A stretch of 64,000 bases of DNA from Clostridia bacterium (GTDB taxonomy: Bacteria; Bacillota; Clostridia; Oscillospirales; Acutalibacteraceae), in assembly GCA_024404025.1 (NCBI GenBank), contig JAKSQP010000012.1, forward strand, positions 1 to 64,000. The letters are read 5' to 3'. A program made the translations under genes and the position numbers. The notes beneath the pieces are model-generated. The model did no database searches. It saw nothing but the letters and a program-made list of their open reading frames with translations, and had not been told where the DNA came from. How positions within the stretch are numbered: the first letter of the stretch is position 1; each line of letters starts with the position of its first letter. Below are positions 41,339-50,495 of the stretch, one piece after another.

Positions 41339-41926
41339 ATGCCAAGAAAAGATTCCAAAAATACCAAAATGAAAATAATCAACGCCTCGTGGGAACTTTT
41401 CTATGAAAACGGCTATGAAAGCACGACCATTGAGGATATTGTTGAGCGCTCCGAAACGTCGAAAGGCTCATTTTATCATTATTTTGAGGGCAAATCGGAG
41501 TTGCTGAATTCGCTCTCATATATTTTTGACGGCAAATATGAGGAGCTTGAGCGAGAGCTTTCGGACGATATGACCGCTTTTGAAAAGCTTATGTTTTTAA
41601 ACCGTGAGCTTTTCAAAATGGTTGAAAACCGCATCCCGATGGATCTGCTCTCTCTGCTCTATTCTTCTCAGATGTCTTTGAAGGGTGACAGAAATTTGCT
41701 CGACCATAACAGAACTTATTACAAGCTTCTGCGAAAGCTTGCAATTGAGGGGCAGAACAACGGCGAATTCAGCGAGGATGTTTCTGTCAATGAAATCGTT
41801 AAAGCCTATGCGCTTTGCGAAAGAGCGATAATCAGCGACTGGTGCTTGTGCAACGGAGAATATTCTCTTTATAAATTTTCCGAAACGCTTCTGCCGAGAT
41901 TGTTCGGCGGCTTCCTAAAAAAATAA
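41339..41926 (+). CDS. TetR/AcrR-family transcriptional regulator
   Basis: This 195-aa dimeric repressor has the N-terminal HTH signature: TIEDIVERSETSKGSFYHYFEGKSELL near residues 31-58. The C-terminal part is helical and ligand-binding. TAGGTGA precedes the ATG, 10 nt after mntP. It is the last gene of the galE-to-tetR set, so it may regulate that operon or the putP gene that follows. The ligand is unknown. A hairpin at 42005-42032 follows it. Confidence 0.88.
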   Translation: MPRKDSKNTKMKIINASWELFYENGYESTTIEDIVERSETSKGSFYHYFEGKSELLNSLSYIFDGKYEELERELSDDMTAFEKLMFLNRELFKMVENRIPMDLLSLLYSSQMSLKGDRNLLDHNRTYYKLLRKLAIEGQNNGEFSEDVSVNEIVKAYALCERAIISDWCLCNGEYSLYKFSETLLPRLFGGFLKK

Positions 41927-42004
41927 TTATGTCAAAAAATCATTCTTGTTATTATTTCATATAAATTTCTATATTTATCAAGGGGATAACTCAAAATATA
42001 TCGG

Positions 42005-42032
42005 CGGAGTATGGATTTTGGTCTATACTCCG
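42005..42032 (+). terminator. hairpin after the tetR gene
   Basis: CGGAGTAT / ATACTCCG (42005-42012, 42025-42032) with a 12-nt loop is followed by a loosely T-rich stretch (TTCTGTATTTCATTC). It may end the seven-gene transcript. It also lies just upstream of the putP promoter, so an operator is possible. Confidence 0.5.
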
Positions 42033-42039
42033 TTCTGTA

Positions 42040-42068
42040 TTTCATTCTTGTATATAATATGATATAAT
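42040..42068 (+). promoter_or_regulatory. sigma-A promoter of putP
   Basis: TTTCAT (42040-42045), a 17-nt spacer and TATAAT (42063-42068), with a further TATATAAT upstream, lie 32 nt before the start. Confidence 0.6.
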
Positions 42069-42100
42069 TACCGGGTAATTTATTGATCGGAGGAATTGAA

Positions 42101-43636
42101 ATGACAGTATCTCTCATTCTTACAATCGTGCTTTATCTGGGCATGATGCTTTTCATCGGATTTGCTTCATCGAAAAAGAGCAAAACAACGGATGATTTTT
42201 ATCTCGGCGGCAGAAAGCTCGGACCCCTTGTTACGGCAATGAGCGCAGAAGCCTCCGATATGAGCGGATGGCTCCTTATGGGCCTTCCCGGTGTCTGCCT
42301 TATGGGCGGACTTGCCGAAGCTTCATGGACAGCTATCGGTCTTGCAATAGGCACATATATCAACTGGCTTATCGTTGCAAAGAAGCTCCGCATTTATTCG
42401 GAAAAAATCGGTGCGGTTACAATTCCCGAATTTTTCTCAAAGAGATTCGGCGATAAGAAAAATGGTCTTTCCCTTATTGCCGCGCTCATTATCATCATCT
42501 TCTTTGTTCCTTACACAGCTTCCGGATTTGCCGCCTGCGGAAAGCTTTTCTCCTCAATTTTCCCCGGCCTTAATTATGTTACGGCTATGGTCATTTCGGC
42601 AGCGGTTATTGTTGTTTACTGCACTCTCGGCGGATTCCTTGCCGCTTCAACAACCGACTTCATTCAGTCAATCGTTATGACAATCTCGCTTCTTGCGGTT
42701 CTCGGAATCAGCGAGGGCTTCATCGGCGGATTTGACATTGCGTTTGACAATGTTGCGAAGCTCGACGGATTCCTCAATCTTTTCAAGGGCTTTGATGTTG
42801 CCGCAGGGGCGACCTCTTCTTACGGCGCTCTTCCCGTTGCATCAACGCTTGCGTGGGGTCTCGGATATTTCGGAATGCCCCATGTTCTTCTTCGTTTCAT
42901 GGCTATTGAAAGCCCCGAAAAGATCAAAATTTCAAGAAGAGTTGCTTCCATCTGGGTTGTTATCTCAATGGCGATTGCAGTTCTTATCGGTCTTGTAGGT
43001 TACAGCCTTATGACAAAAGGCATCGTAGGTCCTTATGAAAATGCTTCGGCTGCCGAAACGATCATCGTTGACATAAGCAGAGTTATTTCAAAGACCGGTT
43101 ATCTTCCCGCATTTATGGCAGGCATCTTCCTTTCGGGTATTCTCGCTTCAACAATGTCAACCGCTGATTCCCAGCTTATTGCCGCTTCATCATCGGTTAC
43201 AAAGGATATTATCGCCAATTTCTTCAAGGCAAAGGTTTCTGATAAGAAGCTTATGATCATTGCAAGAATTTCGGTTATCATCATTTCAATAATTGCCGTT
43301 TTCCTTGCTCTTGATCCCAACGCCTCGGTATTCAGAATCGTTTCGTTCGCATGGGCAGGCTTCGGCGCCGCATTCGGTCCCGTTGTTCTTCTCGGACTTT
43401 TCTGGAAAAAATCAACAAAAACAGGTGCTCTTGCAGGTATGATTTCAGGTGCTGCAATGGTCTTCTTCTGGAAGTTCGGAATCAGAGAGTGGTTTGCAGG
43501 CACGGTTCTTGATTTCTATGAGCTTCTTCCTGCATTCATTCTCGGCCTTGTTGTTATGGTTGTTGTTTCGCTCATCAGTAAAAAGCCCGATGACGAAATT
43601 ATTGCAACATTTGAAGAAGTTAAAGCAAGCAAATGA
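42101..43636 (+). CDS. putP: sodium/proline symporter (SSS family)
   Basis: This 511-aa sodium:solute symporter has about 13 TM segments. The PutP-type N-terminus (FYLGGRKLGPLVTAMSAEASDMSGWLLMGLPG split over residues about 34-64), with the conserved Ser and Asp of the Na+/proline site, is clear. STMSTADSQLIAASSSV near 353 is a second family motif, with the Na+-binding Ser/Thr. The start is ATG at 42101 after GGAGG; the TTG 18 nt upstream overlaps the site. It probably imports proline, as nutrient or osmolyte. It is monocistronic, with its own promoter and a strong terminator. Confidence 0.93.
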   Translation: MTVSLILTIVLYLGMMLFIGFASSKKSKTTDDFYLGGRKLGPLVTAMSAEASDMSGWLLMGLPGVCLMGGLAEASWTAIGLAIGTYINWLIVAKKLRIYSEKIGAVTIPEFFSKRFGDKKNGLSLIAALIIIIFFVPYTASGFAACGKLFSSIFPGLNYVTAMVISAAVIVVYCTLGGFLAASTTDFIQSIVMTISLLAVLGISEGFIGGFDIAFDNVAKLDGFLNLFKGFDVAAGATSSYGALPVASTLAWGLGYFGMPHVLLRFMAIESPEKIKISRRVASIWVVISMAIAVLIGLVGYSLMTKGIVGPYENASAAETIIVDISRVISKTGYLPAFMAGIFLSGILASTMSTADSQLIAASSSVTKDIIANFFKAKVSDKKLMIIARISVIIISIIAVFLALDPNASVFRIVSFAWAGFGAAFGPVVLLGLFWKKSTKTGALAGMISGAAMVFFWKFGIREWFAGTVLDFYELLPAFILGLVVMVVVSLISKKPDDEIIATFEEVKASK

Positions 43637-43658
43637 TCCGGCACAGATAACAAAACAA

Positions 43659-43690
43659 AAAGCGGCAGCATTGTATAATGTTGCCGCTTT
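43659..43690 (+). terminator. intrinsic terminator of putP
   Basis: A 13-bp stem AAAGCGGCAGCAT / ATGTTGCCGCTTT (one G-U pair, 6-nt loop) is followed by TTCTCTTTTT. It starts 22 nt after the putP stop. Confidence 0.9.
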
Positions 43691-43704
43691 TTCTCTTTTT
43701 CGGC

Positions 43705-43733
43705 TTTACAAAACCTGAAAATTATTGCATAAT
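43705..43733 (+). promoter_or_regulatory. sigma-A promoter of the ABC exporter gene
   Basis: TTTACA (43705-43710), a 17-nt spacer and CATAAT (43728-43733) lie 31 nt upstream of the start codon. Confidence 0.75.
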
Positions 43734-43764
43734 ATGTATTACATTATATATGAGGGGTGACAGT

Positions 43765-45576
43765 ATGCCTCCGAGAGGTGAAAGAGGCTCCGGACCCGCT
43801 CCGGAAGCCGAAACAAAGAAGGCTTTTTCCCTGAAAAAAAGCACTTCGCTTATCAAGCGTTTTCTCCCGTATCTCAAAAAACATATTCCGACTTTGCTCT
43901 GCGTGCTTCTCTGCACGGCGGCATCGGCGGCAATTGATATTGCTCTTCCGCTGATAGTCAGAGAGATAACCGACACCGCAACGGTTGATGTTGCGGCGCT
44001 GACGGTGAAGAAAATCATTTCGATATGCCTGTTTTATATCGGACTGCGCATTATCGGAAGCATTTCCGAATATTGCCGTTCTTTTTACGGCCACGCAATG
44101 GGCGTTAAAATTGAAAACAAAATGAGAGAAGATATGTTTAATCATCTCCAGACTCTTTCGTTTTCTTTCTTTGATAATACAAAGGTCGGTCAGCTTATGA
44201 GCAGAATGACCTCGGATCTTTTCGATGTTGCCGAATGGGCGCATCATTTTCCAGAAATGATATTCAGCACGGTAATAAAATTCATTGCGAGCTTTTATAT
44301 TTTCACAACGATGGATTGGCGCATTGCCGTTGCCGTGCTTGTTATGATGCCGTTTATGGTCATCCTCACGAAGAAGACACGCACGAAGATGAGGGACACA
44401 TTCCGTGAGAGCCGCCATCAGGTAGGCGAAATCAACGCAAAGCTTGAAGATTCTCTGCTCGGCGTTAAGGTTGTGCGTTCATTCACGAATGAAGAAACAG
44501 AGAGAAAGAAATTTATTGACGGCTGCCGTGAATATGTTGCGATCAAGCGCAGAAGCTATAAATATATGTCCTCGTTCCATTCAACGGTCAATCTGATTGA
44601 CGGCACGATGTATATTGCCATTGTTGCGATCGGCGCATATTTTATGAGCAAAAAGATAACAACTCCGGGCGATTTTGCCGCAAGCCTTCTTCTCGTTTCA
44701 ACCCTTCTCGGCTCCGTTCGTTCGATAGTTGATTTCAGCGAGCAGTTCAGCAGAGGCATAACCGGAATTGAACGTTTTGCCGAAATTATGGACGAGGTTC
44801 CCGAAATCACAGACAGAGAAAATGCAGCCGAAATCGGCGAAGCAGAAGGAAAAATTGAGTTCAAGGATGTCACATTCAGATATTCAGACGAGGGCAGAAC
44901 GATAATCGACAACCTGAATATGACGCTTGAAAAAGGCGAAAATCTCGCCATTGTCGGCCCGAGCGGCGGTGGAAAAACCACTCTCTGTAATCTGATTCCG
45001 AGATTTTATGAACCGGAAAGCGGAGAAATTCTGCTTGACGGAAAGAATATCAAGGATATTACTCTTCATTCGCTGCGCAGAAATATCGGCGTTGTTGCGC
45101 AGGATGTTTACCTCTTCTCCGGCACGGTTTATGATAATATTGTTTTCGGCAGACCGGGCGCATCAATGGAAGAAATCAAAGAAGCCGCAAAGAAAGCGGG
45201 AGCCGATGAATTCATCAATGAACTTCCCGACGGATATGATACATATATCGGTGAGAGAGGAGTTAAGCTTTCCGGCGGCCAGAAGCAAAGACTTTCAATT
45301 GCGAGAGTATTCCTCAAGAATCCTCCGATTCTTCTGCTTGACGAGGCGACCTCGGCTCTTGATAATGAGAGCGAAAGGCTTGTTCAGGAATCGCTTGAAA
45401 GGCTTGCAAAGGGCAGAACAACGCTCACCATTGCCCATCGCCTTACAACGATCAAGAATGCCGATGAAATTATTGTTCTTACAAGAGACGGCATTGCAGA
45501 GCAGGGAACTCATTCGGAGCTTATGAAGAATGACGGCGTTTACAGCCACATGTATTCCATGTATTCAAAGGATTAA
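43765..45576 (+). CDS. ABC exporter, homodimer-type half-transporter
   Basis: This 603-aa B-type exporter has six TM segments in the first 330 residues, then a nucleotide-binding domain with Walker A GPSGGGKTT near 393, LSGGQKQR near 497 and LLLDEATSALD near 518. All catalytic residues are canonical, so it can work as a homodimer, unlike the heterodimeric pair at 15.6-19.3 kb. Relatives (MsbA, YknU, YfiB) export lipids or drugs. The start is ATG at 43765, 3 nt after the GAGGGGTGA site's end; a more upstream in-frame ATG overlaps that site. It is monocistronic with its own promoter and terminator. The substrate is unknown. Confidence 0.9.
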   Translation: MPPRGERGSGPAPEAETKKAFSLKKSTSLIKRFLPYLKKHIPTLLCVLLCTAASAAIDIALPLIVREITDTATVDVAALTVKKIISICLFYIGLRIIGSISEYCRSFYGHAMGVKIENKMREDMFNHLQTLSFSFFDNTKVGQLMSRMTSDLFDVAEWAHHFPEMIFSTVIKFIASFYIFTTMDWRIAVAVLVMMPFMVILTKKTRTKMRDTFRESRHQVGEINAKLEDSLLGVKVVRSFTNEETERKKFIDGCREYVAIKRRSYKYMSSFHSTVNLIDGTMYIAIVAIGAYFMSKKITTPGDFAASLLLVSTLLGSVRSIVDFSEQFSRGITGIERFAEIMDEVPEITDRENAAEIGEAEGKIEFKDVTFRYSDEGRTIIDNLNMTLEKGENLAIVGPSGGGKTTLCNLIPRFYEPESGEILLDGKNIKDITLHSLRRNIGVVAQDVYLFSGTVYDNIVFGRPGASMEEIKEAAKKAGADEFINELPDGYDTYIGERGVKLSGGQKQRLSIARVFLKNPPILLLDEATSALDNESERLVQESLERLAKGRTTLTIAHRLTTIKNADEIIVLTRDGIAEQGTHSELMKNDGVYSHMYSMYSKD

Positions 45577-45592
45577 AAATTTTTTATATTGA

Positions 45593-45630
45593 AAATCCCC
45601 GAGACGTGAAGCCTCGGGGATTTCGTTTTA
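45593..45630. terminator. bidirectional terminator
   Basis: AAATCCCCGAG / CTCGGGGATTT (45593-45603, 45613-45623) with a 9-nt loop is followed by CGTTTTAAT. It separates the ABC exporter gene from the convergent PFOR gene. Confidence 0.88.
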
Positions 45631-45640
45631 ATCATTTTGA

Positions 45641-48600
45641 TCAGTCAGCCTTGGGAGCATAGAGATCCTTGAGCTTGAGGAGGTGTTCGTATCTGTCAAC
45701 TGATGTTGCTTCTGCCTTTGTGAAGAGCTCTTCTGCTCTTTCGGGGAAGGAGCGTGTAAGTGATGAATAACGAGCCTCGTTCATGATGAAGTCTCTGTAG
45801 CTTGTTGTTGCGGGCTTGCTGTCGATTGTGAACGGATTCTTGCCTTCTGCCTTGAGAGCGGGGTTGTAGCGGAACATATTCCAGTAACCGCAGTCAACAG
45901 CCTTCTTCATTTCAGCCTGGCAGTTGATCATGCCGCCCTTGATTGAGTGCATTTCGCAGGGAGCATAAGCGATAACGATTGAAGGACCGTGATATGCTTC
46001 AGCTTCTGTGAGAGCCTTGATTGTCTGATTCTGATCAGCGCCCATAGCGATCTGAGCAACATAAACATAGCCGTAGCTCATTGCGATTTCAGCAAGGCTC
46101 TTCTTGGCAATAGCCTTACCGGCAGCTGCAAACTGAGCAACCTGACCGATATTGGAAGCCTTTGAAGCCTGTCCGCCGGTGTTGGAGTAAACTTCGGTAT
46201 CGAATACCATGATGTTAACATCTTCGCCGGAAGCGAGAACATGGTCAACGCCGCCGAATCCGATGTCGTATGCCCAACCGTCGCCGCCGAAGATCCAAAT
46301 GGATTTCTTTGCAAGATATTCCTTATTTGCAACGATGGATTTGCAGGTGTCGCAGTCAACGCCTTCAAGAGCAGCAACAAGAGCCTTTGCAGCGTCTGCG
46401 TTTGCCTTGCCGTCATCAACTGTATCAAGGTAAGCATTTGCGGCAGCCTTGATTTCTTCTGATGCGCATTCGGCAACAGCTACTTCCTTAACCTTTGCAA
46501 TGAGGTTATTTCTGATAGCGTTCTGGCCGAGATACATACCGAAGCCGTGCTCTGCGTTATCTTCAAAGAGGGAGTTAGCCCATGCAGGACCGTGGCCTTC
46601 TTTGTTTACGGTGTAAGGTGATGTTGCTGCGGGGCCGCCCCAGATCGATGAACAGCCTGTTGCGTTTGAAATATACATTCTGTCGCCGAAGAGCTGGGTG
46701 ATAAGGCGTGCATAAGATGTTTCTGCACAGCCTGCGCATGAACCCGAGAACTCAAGAAGAGGAGTCTTAAACTGGCTGCCGATAACGGTGTTGTCTGCAA
46801 GGTCTTCCTTAACTGAAACGTTTTCAACCATGTAGTCGAATACGGGCTGCATAGCATCCTGGCTCTCTCTTGAAACCATGGTGAGTGAATTCGTGGGGCA
46901 TACGCCTACGCAGACGCCGCATCCCATACAATCGAGAGGCGAAACTGCGAGAGTATATTTATAAGCATCCTTGCCCTTGCCCTTCTTGTCAACGATGATA
47001 GCGTTTTCGGGAGCATTGGCAGCTTCTTCAGCTGTAAGAGCATAAGGTCTGATTGTTGCATGCGGGCAAACATAAGCGCACTTGTTGCACTGTGCGCAGG
47101 ATGCGCCGTTCCATGCGGGAACCATAACTGCAACGCCTCTCTTTTCGTAAGCGGCAGCGCCCTGCTGGAATGTGCCGTCAGCGCAGTCAACGAATGCTGA
47201 AACGGGAAGTGAATCGCCGTTCATAAGGCCAACGGGCTTCATGATGCTGTCAACCTGCTTAACGAGTTTAGCTGCGCCCTTGGAAGCGGGAGCTGCTTCT
47301 GCATCTGCTGCTGTTGCCCAGTCTGCAGGAACGTCAATCTTAACAAGTGCGTCTGCGCCTGCGTCGATTGCCTTTTCATTCATTTCAACGATTTCTTTGC
47401 CCTTCTTCATGAACTTCTGAGCTTTTTCCTTCATGTAGCCGATTGCTTCCTCAGCGGGAAGAACCTTTGCAAGTGAGAAGAAAGCGGACTGAAGAACGGT
47501 ATTTGTACGCTTGCCGAGGCCGATGCTTGCGGCGATGTCGATAGCGTTGATTGTGTAAAGCTGGATGTTGTTCTTTGCGATGTAACGCTTTGCCTCTGCG
47601 GGCATCTTTGCGTTGAGTTCATCGAAATCCCACTGGCAGTTGATAAGGTAAACGCCGCCGGGTTTAACATCATTGACCATCTTGTAGCCCTTTTCAACGT
47701 ATGAGGGGTTGTGGCAGGCTACGAAGTCAGCCTTGTTGATGTAATAGGGGCTTTTGATTGCCTTGTCGCCGAAACGAAGGTGAGAAATGGTGATACCGCC
47801 GGTCTTCTTTGAGTCATACTGGAAGTATGCCTGAACGAACTTGTTGGTATGGTCACCGATGATCTTGATCGAGTCTTTGTTTGCGCCGACTGTTCCGTCG
47901 CCGCCGAGACCCCAGAATTTGCATTCGATAGTGCCTTCTGCTGCGGTGTTGGGAGCTTCTTTTTCAGCAAGTGAAAGGCAGGTAACATCATCGTTGATGC
48001 CGAGAGTGAACTGAGCCTTGGGAGCATCCTTTGCAAGCTCCTCATAAACTGCAAATACGCTGGCGGGAGGAGTATCCTTTGAGCCGAGGCCGTATCTGCC
48101 GCCGATAACCTTGATGCCTGATTTGCCTGCTGCGGCAAGAGCTGCAACAACGTCAAGGAAGAGAGGCTCGCCGAGTGAGCCGGGTTCTTTTGTTCTGTCA
48201 AGAACTGCGATCTTCTTTGCTGATGCGGGGATAGCAGCAGCAAGCTTTTCTGCCGAGAACGGTCTGTAAAGGCGAACCTTAACAAGTCCGACCTTCTCGC
48301 CTTTAGCGGTAAGATAATCAATAACTTCTTCCGCAACGTCGCAGATGGAGCCCATTGCTATGATAACACGGTCAGCATCGGGAGCGCCGTAGTAGTTGAA
48401 GAGCTGATAATTTGTGCCGAGCTTTGCATTGACCTTGCCCATGTATTCTTCAACGATAGCGGGAAGAGCATCGTAATAAGAATTGCAGGCTTCTCTGTGC
48501 TGGAAGAAAATGTCGCCGTTTTCGTGCGAACCGCGCATGACGGGTCTTTCGGGGTTGAGAGCTCTCTTGCGGAAAGCTTCAACAGCGTCCATATCGCACA

Positions 48601-49180
48601 TTTCTTTAAGGTCTTCATAATCCCATACTTCGATCTTCTGGATTTCGTGAGAAGTGCGGAAGCCGTCGAAGAAGTTGATGAAGGGAACTCTGCCCTTGAT
48701 TGCTGCAAGGTGAGCAACAGCGCCGAGGTCCATAACTTCCTGGGGATTTGTTTCTGCGAGCATTGCAAAACCTGTCTGACGGCAGGCATAAACGTCTGAA
48801 TGGTCGCCGAAAATGTTAAGAGCATGAGATGCAACGCAGCGGGCTGATACGTGGAATACGCAGGGAAGAAGCTCGCCGGCGATCTTATACATATTGGGAA
48901 TCATAAGAAGAAGTCCCTGGGAAGCAGTGTAAGTAGTTGTGAGAGCGCCTGCTGCGAGTGAACCGTGAACGGTTCCCGCTGCGCCTGCTTCGGACTGCAT
49001 TTCGGCAACCTTAACGGTTGTGCCGAAGATATTTTTCTGACCCTGTGCCGACCACTGGTCAACATAGTCTGCCATGGGGCTTGACGGAGTGATGGGGTAA
49101 ATGCCCGCAACCTCGGTGAACGCATAGGATACGTGAGCCGCAGCGTTGTTGCCGTCCATGGTTTTCATTTTTCTTGCCAT
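45641..49180 (-). CDS. nifJ: pyruvate:ferredoxin (flavodoxin) oxidoreductase, single chain
   Basis: This 1179-aa homodimeric enzyme oxidises pyruvate to acetyl-CoA and CO2 and reduces ferredoxin. The N-terminal pyruvate domain has the YPITPSSPMAD signature near 27; a gamma-type domain lies near 420-580. Ferredoxin-like Cys clusters CAQCNKCAYVCP near 690 and CMGCGVCVGVCP near 745 bind two [4Fe-4S]. The proximal cluster uses CAGC near 810 and ATGCSS near 835, and the thiamine diphosphate site includes GGDGWAYDIGFGG near 960. GGAGG precedes the ATG. It is transcribed from a promoter at 49231-49259. The ferredoxin gene lies directly upstream, an obvious electron acceptor. It is the hallmark of fermentative metabolism here. 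Confidence 0.97.
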   Translation of the reverse strand: MARKMKTMDGNNAAAHVSYAFTEVAGIYPITPSSPMADYVDQWSAQGQKNIFGTTVKVAEMQSEAGAAGTVHGSLAAGALTTTYTASQGLLLMIPNMYKIAGELLPCVFHVSARCVASHALNIFGDHSDVYACRQTGFAMLAETNPQEVMDLGAVAHLAAIKGRVPFINFFDGFRTSHEIQKIEVWDYEDLKEMCDMDAVEAFRKRALNPERPVMRGSHENGDIFFQHREACNSYYDALPAIVEEYMGKVNAKLGTNYQLFNYYGAPDADRVIIAMGSICDVAEEVIDYLTAKGEKVGLVKVRLYRPFSAEKLAAAIPASAKKIAVLDRTKEPGSLGEPLFLDVVAALAAAGKSGIKVIGGRYGLGSKDTPPASVFAVYEELAKDAPKAQFTLGINDDVTCLSLAEKEAPNTAAEGTIECKFWGLGGDGTVGANKDSIKIIGDHTNKFVQAYFQYDSKKTGGITISHLRFGDKAIKSPYYINKADFVACHNPSYVEKGYKMVNDVKPGGVYLINCQWDFDELNAKMPAEAKRYIAKNNIQLYTINAIDIAASIGLGKRTNTVLQSAFFSLAKVLPAEEAIGYMKEKAQKFMKKGKEIVEMNEKAIDAGADALVKIDVPADWATAADAEAAPASKGAAKLVKQVDSIMKPVGLMNGDSLPVSAFVDCADGTFQQGAAAYEKRGVAVMVPAWNGASCAQCNKCAYVCPHATIRPYALTAEEAANAPENAIIVDKKGKGKDAYKYTLAVSPLDCMGCGVCVGVCPTNSLTMVSRESQDAMQPVFDYMVENVSVKEDLADNTVIGSQFKTPLLEFSGSCAGCAETSYARLITQLFGDRMYISNATGCSSIWGGPAATSPYTVNKEGHGPAWANSLFEDNAEHGFGMYLGQNAIRNNLIAKVKEVAVAECASEEIKAAANAYLDTVDDGKANADAAKALVAALEGVDCDTCKSIVANKEYLAKKSIWIFGGDGWAYDIGFGGVDHVLASGEDVNIMVFDTEVYSNTGGQASKASNIGQVAQFAAAGKAIAKKSLAEIAMSYGYVYVAQIAMGADQNQTIKALTEAEAYHGPSIVIAYAPCEMHSIKGGMINCQAEMKKAVDCGYWNMFRYNPALKAEGKNPFTIDSKPATTSYRDFIMNEARYSSLTRSFPERAEELFTKAEATSVDRYEHLLKLKDLYAPKAD

Positions 49181-49230
49181 AGTTTATTTCCTCCTGATTA
49201 TTTTGTTGGGATATCAAAATACCACAGCTT

Positions 49231-49259
49231 ATCATAGCACTTTTCATAATGTTTGTAAA
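49231..49259 (-). promoter_or_regulatory. sigma-A promoter of the PFOR gene
   Basis: On the minus strand TTTACA (49254-49259), a 17-nt spacer and TATGAT (49231-49236), about 50 nt upstream of the start. No Rex or other known redox-regulator site was recognised. Confidence 0.75.
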
Positions 49260-49326
49260 CAGCAATTTATTTGAAAAATGTAAAAATTTTTCAAAAATAT
49301 TTAATATTTGTTATAAATAAGGAAAA

Positions 49327-49351
49327 ACGGTCTGCCGAAATGGCAGACCGT
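49327..49351 (-). terminator. intrinsic terminator of the ferredoxin gene
   Basis: ACGGTCTGCC / GGCAGACCGT (10-bp perfect stem, 5-nt loop) is followed on the minus strand by TTTTTCC. It ends the ferredoxin transcript 17 nt past its stop, so PFOR needs its own promoter. Confidence 0.9.
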
Positions 49352-49367
49352 CTGCTGTTTAATAAAA

Positions 49368-49538
49368 TTATTCAGCCTGGGGAGCCTCTACGGGGCAGGT
49401 GCCTGCGCAAGCGCCGCATTCGATGCAGGTGTCAGCGTCGATAACGTACTTGCCGTCGCCTTCGGAGATAGCTTCAACGGGGCATTCTGCTGCGCAAGCG
49501 CCGCAGGAGATGCACTCATCACCGATTACGTATGCCAT
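49368..49538 (-). CDS. 2[4Fe-4S] ferredoxin
   Basis: This 56-aa clostridial-type ferredoxin has two Cys clusters, CISCGACAAECP near residue 9 and CIECGACAGTCP near 38, each giving CxxCxxCxxxCP for one [4Fe-4S] centre. It carries low-potential electrons, most likely from the PFOR encoded next to it, to hydrogenase, Rnf or nitrogenase-type acceptors. The ATG at 49538 follows AGGAGG with 8-nt spacing; the longer frame is AT-rich leader. It has a separate terminator and a likely promoter at 49573-49600. Confidence 0.97.
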   Translation of the reverse strand: MAYVIGDECISCGACAAECPVEAISEGDGKYVIDADTCIECGACAGTCPVEAPQAE

Positions 49539-49572
49539 AGTGTTTTGTCCTCCTTGTTTGATATTTGATATT

Positions 49573-49600
49573 ATTGTAACATAATATTGCAAAAAAGCAA
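49573..49600 (-). promoter_or_regulatory. candidate promoter of the ferredoxin gene
   Basis: On the minus strand TTGCTT (49595-49600), a 16-nt spacer and TACAAT (49573-49578). It sits just after the ricT stop, so read-through from the upstream operon is also possible. Confidence 0.45.
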
Positions 49601-49614
49601 GAGCATTTTGAGAT

Positions 49615-50484
49615 TTATTTGTCTTCAATGCCTTTGAGAGCTTCAAGCTCGGATTTGTCTATTCTGATTTTTGCATCCTTAACGAGCCTGACATCACGGC
49701 GGTGAAATGTTCTCGGCTGGGCATCGGGATTATTATGGAGCTGAACCTTGAGCTTTCCGGTAAGCAGGCTGAAATCAACAACCGTGCCTGCGCCGTCTTC
49801 GGTTTCAACGATTGCGCCCGGCTTGGGAGTGATTTTCAGAAGATGCTCATAGGCATCCTGCTCATATTTAAGGCAGCACATAAGCCTGCCGCATACGCCG
49901 CTTATCTTTGTGGGGTTGAGCGAGAGTCCCTGCTCTTTGGCCATTTTGATTGAAACGGGCTGAAAATCGCCGAGGAAGCTGCTGCAGCAGAACGGCCTGC
50001 CACACATTCCGAGGCCGCCGAGCATTTTTGCTTCATCTCTGACGCCTATCTGGCGAAGCTCGATCCTTGTTCTGAAAACGCTTGCAAGATCCTTGACAAG
50101 CTCTCTGAAATCAACTCTGCCGTCCGATGTAAAATAGAAAAGAATTTTTGAACCGTCAAAAGTATATTCAACATCAACGAGCTTCATATCAAGAGCGTGG
50201 CGCTCGATTTTTTCTTCGCATATAGAAAAAGCTTCTTTTTCTTTTCTGCGGTTTTCGTTTGCTCTGGCGATGTCTGCTTCGGTTGCCTTGCGGATGAGCT
50301 TTTTGAGAGGCTTGACTATTTCGCCGTCATCAACATCGCTGTTTTCCATCGCAACCATACCGCATTCAATTCCTCTGACGGTTTCAACTATAACATATTC
50401 GCCTTTTTTCAGCTTCAGTCCGTCGGGATCAAAATAATAGACCTTGCCGACTTCCTTGAAACGCACGCCGATTACTTCTGCCAT
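49615..50484 (-). CDS. ricT: PSP1-domain protein RicT (YaaT)
   Basis: This 289-aa protein has the PSP1 domain and the Cys-rich signatures GGLGMCGRPFCCSSFLGDF near 155-173 and CGRLMCCLKYEQ near 196. In B. subtilis RicT forms an iron-sulfur complex with RicA and RicF that helps RNase Y mature specific mRNAs. The gene order darA-holB-ricT is conserved across Firmicutes and holds here (11-nt gap after holB). A basic, Lys/Glu-rich segment (KATEADIARANENRRKEKE) lies near 65. No ricA or ricF is in the window. The acidic/basic C-terminal tail is ordinary for the family. Confidence 0.92.
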   Translation of the reverse strand: MAEVIGVRFKEVGKVYYFDPDGLKLKKGEYVIVETVRGIECGMVAMENSDVDDGEIVKPLKKLIRKATEADIARANENRRKEKEAFSICEEKIERHALDMKLVDVEYTFDGSKILFYFTSDGRVDFRELVKDLASVFRTRIELRQIGVRDEAKMLGGLGMCGRPFCCSSFLGDFQPVSIKMAKEQGLSLNPTKISGVCGRLMCCLKYEQDAYEHLLKITPKPGAIVETEDGAGTVVDFSLLTGKLKVQLHNNPDAQPRTFHRRDVRLVKDAKIRIDKSELEALKGIEDK

Positions 50485-50495
50485 ATATACCTCCG

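Noticed and set aside
41927..42040. A possible riboswitch or small RNA in the gap before putP.
   Set aside because: Only one 8-bp hairpin and a promoter are visible; no conserved riboswitch core was recognised.
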